Assembly (NCBI GenBank): GCA_004431415.1
Contig: QPMI01000129.1
Coordinates: 186,001 to 250,000, forward strand
DNA length: 64,000 bases
Direction: 5' to 3'
From: Cyanophora paradoxa
Taxonomy: Eukaryota > Glaucocystophyceae > Cyanophorales > Cyanophoraceae
The notes below the pieces were generated by a model. It did no database searches and was not told where the DNA came from. It saw only the letters and a program-made list of their open reading frames with translations. Of this stretch, positions 54,401 through 64,000 are shown piece after piece. How positions within the stretch are numbered: position 1 is the stretch's first letter; every line of letters starts with the position of its first letter. The translations under genes were made by a program, and so were the position numbers.

Positions 54401-55819
54401 GGCGTGCCGGCCGCCCCGGGCCCCGGCGTCGCCTCCGCCGGCCCCGCCCCGCCGCCGCCGCTCCCGCCGAGGAGGTGGGAGAGGGGCGTGCCCCCGCGGG
54501 CGGCGGCGAGGTAGGTGAGGGAGGGGCCGCCGGGGCCGCCGAGGTCGAGGGGCGCCCAGAGGTCCCCCGAGACGCTCCCGCCGCCGCCGCGAGCCAGCGG
54601 GCGGCCGCGGACGGCAGGGCGGGGGCCGCGAGGGGCCCCCGCGGCTGCCCGCGGGCCCCCGCCTCGAAGGCCCAGGCCGCGGTGCCGTTGGCGAAGAGCG
54701 CGCGGGCGCCCCCGCCGCACGCCTCGCACCGCTCCCACGCCACCAGCGCCCCCTCGGGGAAGAGCGCCCCGCCCAGGCTCACCTGCGCAGCCGCCCGTCA
54801 GCAGCAGCGCGGGGGTGCGGAGGGACGGGGCGGGGACCTGCGGGGCGGCGAGGGCGGCGGAGGAGAGGAGCTCGAGGAGGGGCCGCCAGCGGTCGCGGGT
54901 GGCGCGGCCGGCGGCGAGCTCGGCGGCGACGCGGCGGGCGGCGGCGGCGGCCTCGGCGAGGAAATGCTCGGTGGCGGCCACGCTCTCCCGCTCCAGCGCC
55001 CGCACGTGCGCCCCCGAGAGCTCCTCCACGCTCCTGGCCTCCAGGCTCGTGACTTTATTTCTGAAGGCAGGGGTGGGGGAGGCGGGCCGGGGGCGGCAGC
55101 GCACCGCTCGCCGAAGTAGTACGCGATGCCCCAGGAGAAGGCGATGGCGCCGGCCACCTGCCCCGACGCATTCGAAATCGCGCCGCGCGGCGGGGGGCGG
55201 GGCGGGGGGCGGGGCGGGCCTGGAGGACGGCGGAGAGGACGAAGAGGGCGCGGATGGAGACGAGGGGGGCGAGGAGCCGCCCGAGGCGCCCCGCCAGCCG
55301 CTTTCGCAGCGGGGGGCGGCCCCGCCGGAGGGCCCCCGGGGCGAGGCCGAGGCGGGGGCCCCCGGAGAAGGGCCCCAGGGCGGGGTCCCAGGGGCCGCCG
55401 CCGGCGGCGGGGGCGTGCGGGTGGCCGTGGAGGGGCTCCTCGCTCACGGCGAGGACGGTCGCGTACCCGTCCTCCCGCCCCGCCCCCTCCAGCCCGTACG
55501 CCGCCCCCGCCCCCTTCACCACCACTGCCCCGGCCCCGCGCGTCAGAAACATTTGATCGCCCGTGGGCCGCGACTCGGGGATTCGGGGCGGACCGGAGGA
55601 GGGCCGCCCCCGGGCGCTCTTCTTGCCCTCGGGGACCCCCGTGTCGGAGGCCCTGCGCGAGGGCGGCGCCGTCTCGGGTCCCGCCTCGGGCCCGCCCGAG
55701 GTCGTCGTCGAGGGCGCCGAGGGCGAGTCGTCGCTCGAGCCGGCCGGCCCCCGCAGCGCCCCCGGCCGCATGATCACCCCCGGCGACGCCCGCGGCGCGC
55801 CGAGCAGCCCCTGCCGCAT
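48479..55819 (-). CDS. Hybrid sensor histidine kinase with two receiver domains
   Basis: This is a membrane phosphorelay kinase read leftward. N-terminus MRQGLLGAPRASPGVIMRPG; first span around ALFVLSAVLQ/VAGAIAFSWGIAYYF; an extracytoplasmic sensor of about 400 residues (ARALERESVAATEHFLAEA ... YLAAARGGTPLSHLLGG); second span AAWLVLCVAAAAGLGW followed by RITRPIEKLRASMSILLEV, a HAMP-like linker. Next are a coiled coil, FLQTVSHEMR/TPLNG (phosphoacceptor His, H box), NAVKYSDKGSVEV (N box), VRDSGPGIAKEHQAHLFTRF and GTGLGL (G1), GQGSTFWFEI (G2). Receiver 1: ILVAE/DNAVSARVIVSML, VIFM/DCLMPAMTGYEA. Receiver 2: VLVADD/VEVNRRVLCALL, VFMD/VSMPVLDGYAATRQI, VVKPVARPR (Lys). All phosphorelay residues are present. 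The receiver 1 intron near 50,950 has a GC donor and a poly-C tract. The last codons (about 48,480-48,800) are not resolved. Confidence 0.88.
53283..53445 (+). repeat. Purine-rich 20-bp tandem repeat within an intron
   Basis: About seven imperfect copies of GGAAAGAAAGAGACGAGTGT, written on the + strand. They lie in the intron of the histidine kinase between the HAMP-like linker and the coiled coil before the H box. On the coding strand they form a long pyrimidine tract with CTCTTTCTTTCC. Confidence 0.85.
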
Positions 55820-57438
55820 CGCTGGGCCCGCTGCTGACGCTCGTGCTGCTATCGCCCCGCGCGCATCGATTTCTCAGGGGCGCTGCTCTTGAGCCGGGCA
55901 CTCCTCAAGCTGGGCCGAGCCTCGGAGAGCTCAAGACAGCCTGCTGGGAAGCTCTCCGGCCTCCCCCTGCTGCCGTTACGTGTCGCTGAATTAACGAAGC
56001 TCCGTCCGCGTCCGTCCGCCGAGATCCGCCGATCTCCAGCAGCGTCTCGGACTCCCCTGCAGCCCTTTTACGATCAGGACAGCTTCTTACTGCGCACGTG
56101 TCATGCGGGGGCTGCGTACGTTCCACGGACGTCGCGACGTCGTCAAAGCTAGAGCAGCGCCGAAGCGTACGTGCAAGCTAAGCTAGCGCTCCGTCACCGA
56201 GCGCGCGGATGCACTTCTGCAGCTGCTGATCGATGTCGCTGCTGCGCTAGATATCGATCTAGATCCACTACGCGCTGATGAGCGACCATGAGCGCGCGCG
56301 GTGCTCAGTGCAGTGACAGTGCTCACAGCCCGAGTCACAGGAGTGAGCTCCGATCCCGCTATAGGCTACTGTAGGCGTAGTTTTTTAGCCGTGGTAAATA
56401 ATTGCCGTAAATTGCCGAGAGGCCGAATTCGAATTCGGCAATTTAGCAACACGGCAATTGCTTTGGGGGTAGGTATTTGCTTAGCCCGCCATAGAGCAGA
56501 AACCTGGATTCGGTAATTTATTGCCACGCGTACGGCAATTCCGGTTTCGGACTAATTCGGCAATTTTACTACGCGGCAATTTAACTACGCCTACACTGCC
56601 CTACAGTATAGCTAGCCCTACACGGAGGGAATTCCGGAGGCTACATGATCCGATGATCTCCAGTGATTCTCCACACGCGTACGTATATATATACGTATAC
56701 GGGAGCGAGCAGTCGGATCTTCTGACTCGCCGAGTCGGAAGTTGACTCGCGATCGGGAACGTTCGAAACTCAGACCGTGGTTCAACGGTTGGCGTTCGCG
56801 CTCAGCTGAGGCGATCGCGACCCGACCAGCGGCGACCACCGTTCGTCTCTCGATCGCGCTTTTTCGCGGGGGCTACCGTGCATTTCGTTCGCGAATCGCG
56901 AGAACCAAAATCAGGTTGCGCGGGTTTGAACCCGAATTCTCATCGAGCCGAGAATTCGGCACAAGCAAAAACCCGTCCGCCGTCCGGGAGCAAGTGTCCG
57001 GGGCTGGCGGGCGGCAACAGCACGCTTGCGCAAGCTTTTCAAGCGCGGATTAAGAGCGCGGGGAGCGCGCGGCGTGTGGCCGGTCCAAACCTCTGCCCGA
57101 GTCCGGTCGTTTGACGTCGGTTAGGGCGTGCACGTCGGCCTTGCAGCTGCCGCTAAGAGCTCTCCCTTGTAAGACCAGTTGAGAGTTCAAGGGACGCGCT
57201 CCCCGCCCGGCTGACGAGGCCCGGCTGACGAGGCCCGGCGGTCACTGGCGCGCCTTCAACCAGCCAGCGGCGGCTTCGAGATCGTGCGGGGAGCGAGAGC
57301 GTCGGGCAGGAGAAGCGTCTTGCGGCGGACGCGCGACTCGGAGCTCGGAGGCAACCAAGCGCTCCTGCGAGGCCCGGCCGCGGCGCGGGGCTCCGATCGT
57401 GCAGCAAGCGTCAGGTTCTCGCCAATCGGCGTGCGAAG
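55820..57438. other. Divergent intergenic region with CGGCAATT repeats
   Basis: Upstream of both the histidine kinase (-) and the inositol phosphatase (+). Between 56380 and 56590 CGGCAATT or its inverse occurs about ten times, with GAATTCGAATTC palindromes. 56680-56750 has alternating TACGTATATATATACGTATA. Frames here lack domains. Confidence 0.5.
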
Positions 57439-57655
57439 ATGCCTCCGGAGGCGGACGATGCGGGGCGGCCGCCCTCCGACTCGCGGCGCCCGTCCTCCTT
57501 CCGCTCGGGGGCCGGCTCCTCGCACGGGTCGGGCTCGGCGCCCGTCTCGCGGCAGGGCTCCTTCAGCCGCTCCGGCTCCTTCAGCAAGAGCGGCAACTAC
57601 GCCCCGCTCGCCGTCCTCCCCTCCGCCCAGGCCCGCCCCGCCCCGCACCCCCGCC

Positions 57656-57703
<48 letters not shown>

Positions 57704-59099
57704 AGCCGGGCACCGGTGCGCAGGTGGAGGCCAAGCCGATAGCGCGGCGGCGCGCCCGCTCCATCGACAGCAGTGCGCCCGCCCCGCCGCCTCGGCCGCC
57801 TCCGCCGCGGCCGGTGCCGACGCGGGGGCGCGCAGTGGTGACGCTGCCGCCGCACGCGGAGGAGGGGTCGGGGAGCGGCCCGGGGCCCGAGCACGGGCCC
57901 TGCACCGCCCGCGTCCTCACGTAGTGCGCCCCGCCCCTTCCGCCCCCGCCCCAGGCCCCGGCGGGGGCGAGCGGGGGGGCCGGCGGGGCGCAGCAACGTG
58001 AAGGGGCTGCCGCCGTACCGGTACAACCTGAAGGACGTGCTCCTCGCCGAGCTCGACCCCGCCCTCGCCTCCGCCTCCGCCTTCGCCGACCCGTGCGCCC
58101 CCGCGGGCCCCCCTCTCCGCCCCGGCGGCGCGCCTCCTCCTGCTCGAGCGGGGCCCGCGGGTTGGCAGGGGGGCGTGGCGGGAGGTGGCGCGGGAGGGCC
58201 CCGACCTCCTCTGCGTCGGCCTCCAGGAGATCGTGCCCCTCAAAGTGGTGCCCCCGCCCCGCCCCGCGCCCCCCCCTCCCCGAGATCCCTCCCCTCTTAG
58301 CGCGCGCAGACGAACGTGGTGAACGCGGGGGACGCGAGCCGCCAGGGGGACCTCTGGGAGTACTCGTGCGGCCCCGCTCGCTCGCCCCCCGCGAGACCCC
58401 CTCCCGCGACTCCTGCTGGGCTGAGGGGGGCGCGCAGGCTGGACCTGGCGGTGAGCGAGCTGACGATCGGGGGCGAGAAGTACGCCAAGATCGGCTCCCG
58501 CCAGATGGCCCGCCCCGCCCCGCCCCGCCCCCCCGGGGGCGGCCCTGGGCGCGGCTGACGCGGCGCTCGCCCCCGCGCAGGTCGGCCTCCTCATGGCCCT
58601 CTACGTCAAGGCCCGCCCCGCCCGCCCCCGCCCCCGCCGCAGCACCGACCCGGGGCGGGGCGGGGCGGGCAGGAGCGGGTGGCGGGGCAGCTCTCGGGGG
58701 TCCAGACGGGGGCCGTCCCCACGGGCTTCGGCGGCATGTTCAAGAACAAGGGCGCCGTCTGCCTCCGCTTCGACCTCCACGAGGCCCGCCCGCCCCCGCC
58801 CCGGCCGCCCCCCGCCCGGCCCCCTGGCCCCCGCCGAGGCGGCGGGGCGGGCAGTCGAGCTTCTGCTTCGTGTGCGCGCACCTGGCGCCCCACGACAAGA
58901 ACGTCGCCATCCGCAACAAGGAGTACTTTGAGATCCTCCAGCGCACCCAGGCCCGCCCCCGGCCCCTCCCAGCGCCCCCGCACCCCCGCCCCGGGGCCGC
59001 TGAGGGGGCGCGGGGCGGGGCGGGCAGTTCCCCGCGGCGCCGGGGATCCTCGCCCACGAGTTCGTCGTCTTCTTCGGGGACCTCAACTACCGGTGCCCG

Positions 59100-59141
<42 letters not shown>

Positions 59142-60431
59142 GGCTGAGGGCGGGGCGGGGGCAGGGTGGTGGGAGAGGCGGGCCCCGTGGGGCGGCAGGC
59201 GCTGGCGGGGACCTGGCGCCCCTCCTCGCCGCCGACCAGCTCGCCGCCGCCCGCGCCTCCGCCGCCGCCTTCCACGTGCGGCCCCCCCCGCCGTGGAGGC
59301 CGAGGGGGCGCCGCTGAGGCCGCGGGGCGGGCGGGGGGCAGCACTTCCGGGAGGCGGCGATCCGCTTCGGGCCGACGTTCAAGTACGAGGTCGGCGGGGC
59401 CGACTTCTGCCCCGAGTCCAAGAAGCGGACGCCCAGCTGGACCGACCGCGTCCTCTTCGCCGGGCCCGGCCCCCTCGCCGAGTGCCTCTGGTGCCCCCGC
59501 CCCCGCCCCCGCCCCCGCGCCCCCTCCTGCCCCCGCCCCCTCCCCTCCTCACGCCGCGGCAGGTACGGCTCGTTCCCCCGGTTCGTGGCGTCGGACCACA
59601 AGCCCGTCGCCGCCCTCCTGCGCTTCCACGTCCGCGGCGCCGGGCGCGCCGAGGCGGCCCCGGGGCCCCGGCCCTCGCCCTCGGGCCGGCCGCCCCCTCG
59701 GCCCGCGCCAGCCTCTCCGAGCACCCCGCCTCCGCCTCGGCCTTCGCCCCGCCGGCCGCCTCGGAGGGCGCCGGCGGGCCCCGCCGCGCCCCCCGCGCCC
59801 CGCTCTTCCGCTCGTCGACGCAGCCGGAGATGAACCTTGCGTCGGTCTTCTCCCCGTCGCAGCTGCCCTCGCCCGACTCGTCCCAGCTGCCCCTCGAGCC
59901 GTCGGGCCGCATCGCCTCCTCCGGCGGCTTCGCCTTCAGCGCGGCCCCCGCCCAGCGCTGGGGCGCCCCCGCCCCGCTCTCCCCGCCCCTGCGCACCAAC
60001 GCCTCCGAGTCCGTCACGCCCCCGCCCGAGGCCGGAGGCCTCGAGCTCGAGCAGGAGGCCCCCTGGTGGTCCCGCCTCGTCCCCTGGTGCCCTGCCCCCC
60101 GCCCCGCAGCGCAGCGCGCGCCCCGCCGCGCCGCTGACGGTCGGCGGCGCCCGCGCGCAGCTGCCTGCGGGTGGAGGAGCCGAGGCCGCCGCGGCGCGCG
60201 ATGACGCCCCGCGCGGCGGCGGCGGCAGCCGGCGGGCAGCTGCTCGACGAGGGGCACGCGCCCTGGGGCATCCCCCTCAACGCCCCCGCCCCGCCCCCGC
60301 CCGCCGCCTTCTCCTACGGCGTGCCCTCCGCGAACCCCTTCGGGGGGTACAGGTTCCCCTCGCCGCAGCCGCCGGAGCCCTCGGAGCCGCTCGACCCGTC
60401 CCGCCGGCGCTCCTCCTCCTTCCGCGTCTAG
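57439..60431 (+). CDS. Inositol polyphosphate 5-phosphatase (IPPc domain)
   Basis: This family removes the 5-phosphate from inositol phosphates and phosphoinositides, controlling membrane identity and calcium signalling. A Ser/Arg-rich leader (MPPEADDAGRPPSDSRRPSS ... RSGSFSKSGNY) has basic-Ser motifs suited to phosphorylation. The IPPc domain follows over many short exons: PDLLCVGLQEIVPLK, TNVVNAGD, SQLSG-like VAGQLSGVQTGAVPTGFGG (start of the GNKGAV-type motif MFKNKGAVCLRF), FCFVCAHLAPHDKNVAIRN, VVFFGDLNYR (catalytic Asp and Asn), FKYEVGG, KKRTPSWTDRVLF and ASDHKPVAALL (catalytic His). The C-terminal 250 residues are Pro/Ala/Ser-rich. Four consecutive introns (58611-58672, 58794-58854, 58951-59027 and about 59094-59166) start C-rich and end GGGCGGG-like; the first three have GC donors. 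The 5-phosphatase subtype cannot be told from the sequence. Confidence 0.9.
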
Positions 60432-61237
60432 ACGGCAGCAGCAGCCCGCGCGGCCCCCGCACCAGAGGGGCCTCCTCGAAGCAGCAGTCCCGCAGAGCTC
60501 GCCTAGTCTTGTGTTTTTACGGATATGATGTCGATATCAATGTAAATGTATTATCGCACTACGTACACGTGTAATTTCGCCAGGCTATTGCATTAGTACG
60601 AGTCTATAGCTAGCGTTATATATATTGTACGAGCGTCGGAGGCTCAGCGGCTGCGCCGGACCAGGGGGCTCATGACCAGGAGTCATGATCAGGACTCAGG
60701 AGTCGTGATCAGGACCCGGATCCCGCCGCCTCTATCGATATCCGACCCTCCGGATCATGATCCAACTTGCAACTTGGCAATCGCGGCTCCGAGGCTCGGC
60801 GGCCCGTCAAAGCGTTGCGTCATGCCATGATGTGTAGACTCTGAGATCTACAGACCGTCGGACTCTGGGAGATGCTCATTTTCGATGCTGCTTCACGAAG
60901 TTCGCTTCAAAAAACGGCCTTCGAATTCTGTCCTGTGTATCCCAATTGTTCTTCGATAAAAAATACGACTATCTGCAATCTCATAACACTGCAAGACCGA
61001 AAGATCTAGAGGCAAAATCATTGGATCGGCAGGCCTGTGAAATCTCCCGCGGCTGCCAATCGCACGCCGAACGGAATTCGAAATGGACGAAAGCACCACA
61101 CGCACTCTGGTCACGGTGACTCGGAAAGCGGCGCGGAGCCACAGCTACAGACCCTACTTACAAAATTGATAGAAAGATGTCCTTGGCAGCGGCAAAGGCA
61201 TCGGAGAGAGCGCGGACGGCGCCGCCTCGCGGGTCCC
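60432..61237. other. Convergent intergenic region
   Basis: This lower-GC stretch between two convergent stops contains several TCATGATCAGGA/CAGGAGTC direct repeats (60670-60720). No gene or RNA is recognised. Confidence 0.4.
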
Positions 61238-64000
61238 TCAAAAGAACCCCTTCTTGCCGTTGGAGGGGGAGGGCGTGGCCTGCTTGGCGCCGGCGAGGGG
61301 CGAGGCCGTGGCGGCGCCGCCGCCGGCGGCCGCCGGGGCGGTGGAGGAGTGCGGGAGGCTGCTGCGCTTGCCGACAACGCTGTCCCAGCAGGCGGCGACG
61401 CGCGGCGTGCGCCCGTGGCACGCCTGCGAGGCCCCGATCGAGTCGCCGAGGGACCAGATCTGGCCCGTCAGCTCCGTGTTCTCCGCCGTCTTCGCCTGCA
61501 GCGCGCGCTCCCGCTCCCGGGCGACTCGCTCCACGTTCTCGATCTGGTGCGCCGACGCCGTCTTGACGCCTGCCGGGGCGGGTCAGAGGGGTCGGACGGG
61601 GGCGCGCGGGGGGCGTCGAGGGGGCGCGGGGGGCGGACGGTCGAGGTCGGCCTTCCAGTAGTCGCGCTCCTCCTCGGCGCGGCGGGCCTTGGAGAGGGCC
61701 TCCTCCAGGCTCTTCTCCGCCTTCTTCGCCCGCTCCAGCGCCGCCTTCTCCCGCTTCTCCCCCTCCTTCACCTGGGGGCAGGGTCGGACCGGATGAGGCC
61801 AGATCGCACGGGAGCCCGGCGCGGGCGCGGGCGGGCGCGCGCGGGCGCTCGCCTTCTCCTGGACGGCGTTGACGCGGTCGGAGGTCTGCCTGTCGGAGCC
61901 CGCGAGCTCGCCCTTGAGGCGCTCGACCTCGCGCTGCGCGGCCGCCAGCTCCGCGGCGCGCTCCTCCAGCAGCGCGTCGAGGACGCCGATGTGCCGGTCC
62001 TTGACCTTCACCTCCGCCGCCGCCTTCAGCGCCGCCTCCCGCAGGCCCGCCATCTCCTCCCCGGCGCTCGCCAGGCGCGCCTCGGTCGCCCGGTGCGCCG
62101 AGGCCGAGGCCGAGGCCGAGGCGCGGGCCTCGCGGAGCTGGCGCTCGGCCTCGGCGAGGTCCTTGGGGGGGGCCTGCGGGGGGGCCCCGGCGGCCCGCCA
62201 GTCGGCCTTGGGGGCGCCCCCGAGCTCGGCGAGCTTGCCCTCCAACGCCGCCACGTCGGCGTCGCGGCGGGCGAGGCGCTCGCGGGCGTCGGACTCGGCG
62301 TTGCGGAGCTGCAGGAGGGCCTCCTTCAGCATCTCCACCTCGTGGACGAGGGCGACGACGGCCGGGTCGCGCTTGTTCCGCAGCTCGGTGATCCGCGCCG
62401 CCGTCTCCTTGTCGCAGTCCAGCACGAACGGGTCCAGCTTCCGCTCGCTCTCCATCCGCTCCACGCTCCCCGGGGAGCCCTTGCCGGACCCGAGGCTGCT
62501 GACCCAGCCGAAGATGCCGCCCCCGGCCTTCTCGGCGCGGGCGGCCTGTGAGGTCTTGAAGGAGGTGGGCGTCGTCGGGCGCGCGGGGGGGGCCTCGGAG
62601 GAGAGCGAGCTGGGCGAGCCGCCCAGCGTTGGCTGCGCGCTCGAGCTCCGGTGCGCCGAGAAGGCGCTCTTCGCCGCCGAGTTCGGCGACGCCACACCCG
62701 CCCGCGGGCCCGCTGCACCCCCGCCCCCGCTCGCCTCGGCTCGCGCGGGGCGGGGCGGGCGGGGCGGGGCGCACAGGGGGAGAGGGTCCGCTCGCTCTGC
62801 GTCCCGGTGAAGTCCAGCTGCCTCCGCGCGTCCGGCGCGCTCACAGCCAGCGGCGGCAGCTGCCCCCGCGTCAGTCGCGCCCGCAGGGGGCGGGCGGGGA
62901 GGCGGGCGGACGTCGTTGATCGGGGGCGGCTGGGCGCCGGCGCGCGGGGAGGCGGTGGGGGTCGTGGGGCGGCTGCCGGAGCGGCCCTCGAGCTTGGGGG
63001 TGAGGGGCCGCATGACGGCCTCGGCGGCTGCCGCGAAGATGCGGATGACGGGGTTGCTCGACTTCTCCTCCCCCTCGGCCTCGCTCCCCGGCGTCGAGTC
63101 CGAGCGTCCGCGCTCCTCGCTGATCGTGTCCAGCCCCGCCGTCCCCGCGCTGCCCCCGCATAAGAAGAAGGAAGGAAGGAAGGAAGGAAGGAGAAGGGGC
63201 GGGGGCGCGAGTACTTGAGGTTGCGGACGACGGGGACGAGGCGGGAGGTGCGGGGGAGGAGGCGCCCCTCCTCGGGCACCAGGATGCCGTCCTGCAGGCA
63301 CATCGCCCGGAAGCGGTCGAAGGGCACCCGCAGGCAGTTCAGCATGTGGTAGCGCCACCGGCACAGCGCCATCGCGTCCTGCCCCCGCCCCTCAGCCCCC
63401 GCCCTAGCTCAGCCGAGCGAGGCACGAGCTACCTTGACCGTCGAGACCTCGATGAGGACGTGCACCGGGTCCTTGTTCCGCAGCGCCCACTGCCCCCCGC
63501 CCCGCCCGTGAGCCGCCGCCGGGGCGGGGCGGGGCGGGGCAGGGCGGGGCAGGGGCGGGGCAGGGGGCGGGGCGGGGCAGGGGGCTGGGCGGGGCGGCGC
63601 GCACGTCGTAGTTGGGGCCCCAGGAGTAGTCCCCGTTGAGGATGGGCCGCTTCTCGATGTCCGTCACTGCGCGCCGGCCGCGTCGGCCCGGGCCGCCGGC
63701 GGGCGAGGGCGGGGCGGGGCGCGGACCCTCGCCGAGGAAGAAGGAGACGTCCATGGTGCGGCGGAAGGGCGCGGCCTGGATCTGGATGTCCTGCCCCTGG
63801 TGCCTGCCCCGCAGCAGGCGTCACGCAGGGCGCCGGATGAGCAGCACCTCCCGGGCCCGCGCGCCGGCGCACCAGATGACGGAGTTGGGGCGGCGGATGA
63901 CGAACTTGAAGCGCATCGGGAAGTCCTCCTTCGACACGTGCACGAAGACCACGCCGTCCCCTGGCGCACGCCAGCCGTCGGGCCGCCGCCGGAGGAACGG
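61238..64000 (-). CDS. Coiled-coil protein of unknown function, 5' end beyond window
   Basis: Read leftward from the window edge. The first exons encode DGVVFVHVSKEDFPMRFKFV then IRRPNSVIW, HQGQDIQIQAAPFRRTMDV, NGDYSWGPNYDV, ALRNKDPVHVLIEVSTVKV and CRWRYHMLNCLRVPFDRF, a possibly beta-rich module I do not recognise. The KFVIRR...W pattern vaguely recalls a CBM20 starch-binding fold but is not convincing. A Ser/Pro-rich linker follows (TPKLEGRSGSRPTTPTASPR, FGWVSSLGSGKGSPGSVER), then about 300 residues of coiled coil: VHEVEMLKEALLQLRNAESD, EAERQLREARASASASAS, LLEERAAELAAAQREVERLK, KAEKSLEEALSKARRAEEER. The end is ATPSPSNGKKGFF at the TGA 61238-61240. The structure suggests a scaffold or tether. 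Introns are GT-AG with C-rich content. Confidence 0.7.

Overview
This window is nuclear DNA from a GC-rich, intron-dense unicellular eukaryote, most likely a microalga. Every recognisable gene is split by short introns of about 45-90 bp, and splicing is needed to rebuild the conserved domains. The gene set points to an organism with plastid and mitochondria: a TGD2-like MCE lipid-transfer subunit, a plant-type 6-phosphofructokinase with a presequence-like N-terminus, and an organellar bL34. It also carries eukaryotic families such as RNase H1 with a hybrid-binding domain, an atypical dual-specificity phosphatase, a TMC channel, an inositol 5-phosphatase and a PHD/AP2 protein. I cannot fix the lineage from the sequence. 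Many introns start with GC instead of GT. Many start C-rich (GCCCGCC...) and end G-rich (...GGGGCGGGCAG).

Layout. 1-2.4 kb: the end of an acidic protein, then a decayed Fanzor (eukaryotic TnpB) 3' fragment. 3.3-12.3 kb: a compact cluster of RNase H1 (+), YqgF/RuvX-like nuclease (-), a Cys-rich/RS/Gly-rich protein (+), bL34 (-), adenylate kinase (-) and a dual-specificity phosphatase (+). 12.9-23.4 kb: metabolism, with pyruvate decarboxylase (-), the MCE protein (-), phosphofructokinase (+) and a peroxisomal 2,4-dienoyl-CoA-reductase-like SDR (-). 23.4-35.3 kb: an accessory region holding palindrome clusters, an RNase H retroelement fragment, a 687-bp inverted-repeat element with a target duplication, and an intact 23-exon gene encoding PHD, AP2 and Fanzor RuvC domains, followed by a small acyl-CoA-binding protein gene. 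35.4-64 kb: larger genes, namely a bestrophin-like membrane protein (-), a TMC-like channel (+), a MOCOS/ABA3-type sulfurase with an N-myristoylation signal (+), a hybrid histidine kinase with two receivers (-), an inositol polyphosphate 5-phosphatase (+) and a coiled-coil protein running off the end (-).

Most interesting is the Fanzor pair. The full-length gene (28101-34823) splices without a frame break into about 1574 residues and joins a PHD finger, extra zinc motifs and an AP2 DNA-binding domain to a RuvC/zinc-ribbon nuclease. Both Fanzor copies have an intron at the same codon of the RuvC-III motif, and in both this intron is filled by tandem repeats of unrelated sequence. The remaining genes are ordinary housekeeping, metabolism, membrane transport and signalling, arranged as independent units on both strands.
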